A DNA stretch of 13,507 nucleotides. Source: Chloroflexia bacterium (GTDB lineage Bacteria; Chloroflexota; Chloroflexia; Thermomicrobiales; JALYUS01). Below, piece by piece: positions 12,181-13,507 of this stretch; within the stretch, counting starts at the first letter, position 1, and each line of letters begins with the position of its first letter. The notes beneath the pieces were generated by a model that saw only the letters and a program-made list of their open reading frames with translations, had not been told where the DNA came from and ran no database searches. The stretch covers positions 1 through 13,507 of the forward strand of contig JAICIL010000100.1 of NCBI GenBank assembly GCA_025924435.1, given 5' to 3'. A program made the position numbers and the translations under genes.

Positions 12181-12241
12181 TGTACGGACAGTTGGGGATA
12201 GCCGCACACGGGACACCGCGACGACGAAGGGAAGAGGTGGA

Positions 12242-13507
12242 ATGGCCGCGCTCGCGCTCACCGTACTACTCGCGCTGCTCTGGGTGGCCTGTGTCGCGCT
12301 CGGCTATCGGCACGGCGGCTGGCGGCAGGTCGTCCTGCTGGCGGCGATGCTGCTCTCCTATGCCGTCCTCTCCGAGTGGGCCGCGCCGAACGGCCGCGAT
12401 CTCTCGGCGCGGTTCCATTGGAGCATCGCGCGGGCGACGACCGGGGTCGCGCTGCTCTATCTGCTCGTCGGGACGTTCGTGCTCGGCTTCCTGGGCGGTT
12501 TCGCGCTGAATCGGCCCCGCCCGCTCGGCCCGACGGAACGCGCGCTCGGCGCGGCGATGGGCGTGCTCAACGGCGGGCTGCTGCTCGCCCTCGTCCTCCG
12601 CACGCTGCGCTCGTATGCCTTCGCGGCGGGGCGCGGTCAGACGCTGCATGCGAGCGTCCTGTCGCGTTTTTTGATCGAGGATGTCGGCTATCTACTCCTC
12701 GCGGCGCTCGTGCTCGGCGGCATCGCGGCAGTGGCGGGCCTCCTCGTGTCACGTGACGGTGAGGTCCGCGAGATGGAATCGCCCGAACCGGCGGCGGTAC
12801 CCGCCGTCGCGATGCCGAATGAACCACGGCGCCCGGCGCCCGCAGCCGAACCCGCCCCGCCTCCCGCCCCCGAGCCGGTGTATGCGAATGCCCCGCTGAT
12901 TGACTGGCCCACCAGCCCGCCGCCGGGCATGCGCGCCGAGCCATCGGCTGCGAAGGAATCGCCCGAACCCGTCGCGCCACCGATCACCGCGACGGAAGCG
13001 GCGACGATCCCTGCCGCGTCGCCGCTTCCGACACGGCCGCAATTGCCGCCGCGCGTCTCGCCGCCGATGATCTACCCGGCCGCCGATCTGATCGCCGCGC
13101 ACGCGAAACCGGCGATGCGCGCGGCGGATGCGCCATCCGCCGCCCTCCCGGTTCTGTCGCCAATGGCCGCATCGGGTTCGCCCCCATCCGTACCGGCTGC
13201 CACATCGCGACCGGCACGGCCGGTCGGGCCGCCGCCCGGCGCGGCGAACCCCGCCTTCATCCCGCCGACCGCATCGCGGCCGCCCATGCCGCAGGGACCG
13301 ACCCGTGCGGAGGCGAGACCGGAGCGACCGCGAACGCCGCCATCCTTACCGCCGGAGCCTCCACCGCCGGTCGTGCGCGAACTCCATCCACCGACCGGGG
13401 AGACGCCTGTCGTGCGCGAACTCGATGTTGCGACGCAGGGTACTCCGCCGCCCGTGGTGCGCGAGCTGGACGTTTCCACGCAGGGCGTGCCGGTCGTGCG
13501 GAGTGAC
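12242..13507 (+). CDS. CvpA-like membrane protein with long proline-rich tail, 3' end outside window
   Basis: 422 codons open from the ATG at 12242 to the last base, with no stop. Residues 1-175 hold about five hydrophobic segments (about 1-20, 30-47, 68-92, 104-122, 150-172). GYRHGGWRQVVLLAAMLLSY, LLYLLVGTFVLGFLGGFAL and LGPTERALGAAMGVLNGGLL match the layout of CvpA (colicin V production) family proteins. From about 178 on, the protein is low-complexity, rich in Pro, Ala, Ser and Arg, surely disordered. At 376-422 a short motif, PVVRELD(V)(A/S)TQG, recurs. CvpA proteins are inner-membrane proteins linked to envelope homeostasis and division; a tail this long is not part of the basic family. 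GAGGTGG and an AAGGGA upstream serve as ribosome-binding site. It is divergent from the RNase H-like gene. Confidence 0.72.
   Translation, partial: MAALALTVLLALLWVACVALGYRHGGWRQVVLLAAMLLSYAVLSEWAAPNGRDLSARFHWSIARATTGVALLYLLVGTFVLGFLGGFALNRPRPLGPTERALGAAMGVLNGGLLLALVLRTLRSYAFAAGRGQTLHASVLSRFLIEDVGYLLLAALVLGGIAAVAGLLVSRDGEVREMESPEPAAVPAVAMPNEPRRPAPAAEPAPPPAPEPVYANAPLIDWPTSPPPGMRAEPSAAKESPEPVAPPITATEAATIPAASPLPTRPQLPPRVSPPMIYPAADLIAAHAKPAMRAADAPSAALPVLSPMAASGSPPSVPAATSRPARPVGPPPGAANPAFIPPTASRPPMPQGPTRAEARPERPRTPPSLPPEPPPPVVRELHPPTGETPVVRELDVATQGTPPPVVRELDVSTQGVPVVRSD
13367..13498 (+). repeat. Tandem PVVREL-type repeats in the CvpA-like tail
   Basis: Codons 376, 389, 404 and 417 each begin a PVVR motif, giving spacings of 13, 15 and 13 residues. 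Three copies read PVVREL followed by H or D, and two share DV(A/S)TQG. The codons differ between copies (GTCGTGCGCGAACTC versus GTGGTGCGCGAGCTG), so the repetition is conserved at protein level. The series is cut by the window edge. Confidence 0.75.

Noticed and set aside
13367..13498. Short tandem DNA repeat or CRISPR-like array at the right end
   Set aside because: The units are in frame, vary in codons while keeping residues, and have no spacer structure; it is a protein repeat.

Overview
This is a GC-rich stretch (alanine, arginine and glycine dominate; G/C at third codon positions) from a bacterial chromosome. The best guess is a member of the Chloroflexota. That inference rests on three things: a MalT-type LuxR regulator whose N-terminus begins ATKLYLPPPRP, a GT-C-like membrane protein with an extracytoplasmic beta-rich domain of a kind common in that phylum, and purine-rich intergenic inverted repeats. 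No marker gene fixes the taxonomy.

Layout, left to right. (1) 1-141, minus strand: first 47 codons of a LuxR/MalT-like ATPase regulator, cut by the window edge just before the Walker A lysine. (2) 142-1217: about 1.1 kb without a convincing intact gene. It holds a tRNA-5'-half-like sequence, a 32-codon ORF, a possible decayed regulator fragment, a palindrome, a terminator-like hairpin and a candidate promoter. (3) 1218-3479: molybdopterin-binding large subunit of a xanthine/aldehyde dehydrogenase-type enzyme, with no FAD or 2Fe-2S subunit gene in the window. (4) 3667-3987, minus: small two-helix membrane protein. (5) 4125-6329: a TetR regulator with a near-consensus promoter overlapped by a perfect palindromic operator, followed by a cytochrome P450. 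The pair recalls regulator/P450 pairs such as Bm3R1/CYP102A1. (6) 6561-8810: large GT-C-like polytopic membrane protein. (7) 8922-9476: DJ-1/PfpI-family protein. (8) 9646-11635: ketopantoate reductase-family protein, a tiny membrane protein and a YedJ-type HD hydrolase, closely spaced and probably co-transcribed. (9) 11752-12162, minus: RNase H-like protein. It diverges from (10) 12242-13507, a CvpA-like membrane protein with a long proline-rich tail that runs off the right edge.

The window is mostly a row of single genes or short operons of housekeeping, detoxification or redox type. The clearest regulatory unit is TetR-P450. The signal that the genes do not explain is a set of long inverted repeats set 4-10 bases after three forward stop codons (3489-3556, 9487-9633, 11640-11738). 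The last two share one design: AACC followed by 8-9-base units beginning GC and containing AG, folded into perfect 22-bp and 28-bp arms. No CRISPR array, complete tRNA, rRNA, intact insertion sequence or recognisable defence system was found.
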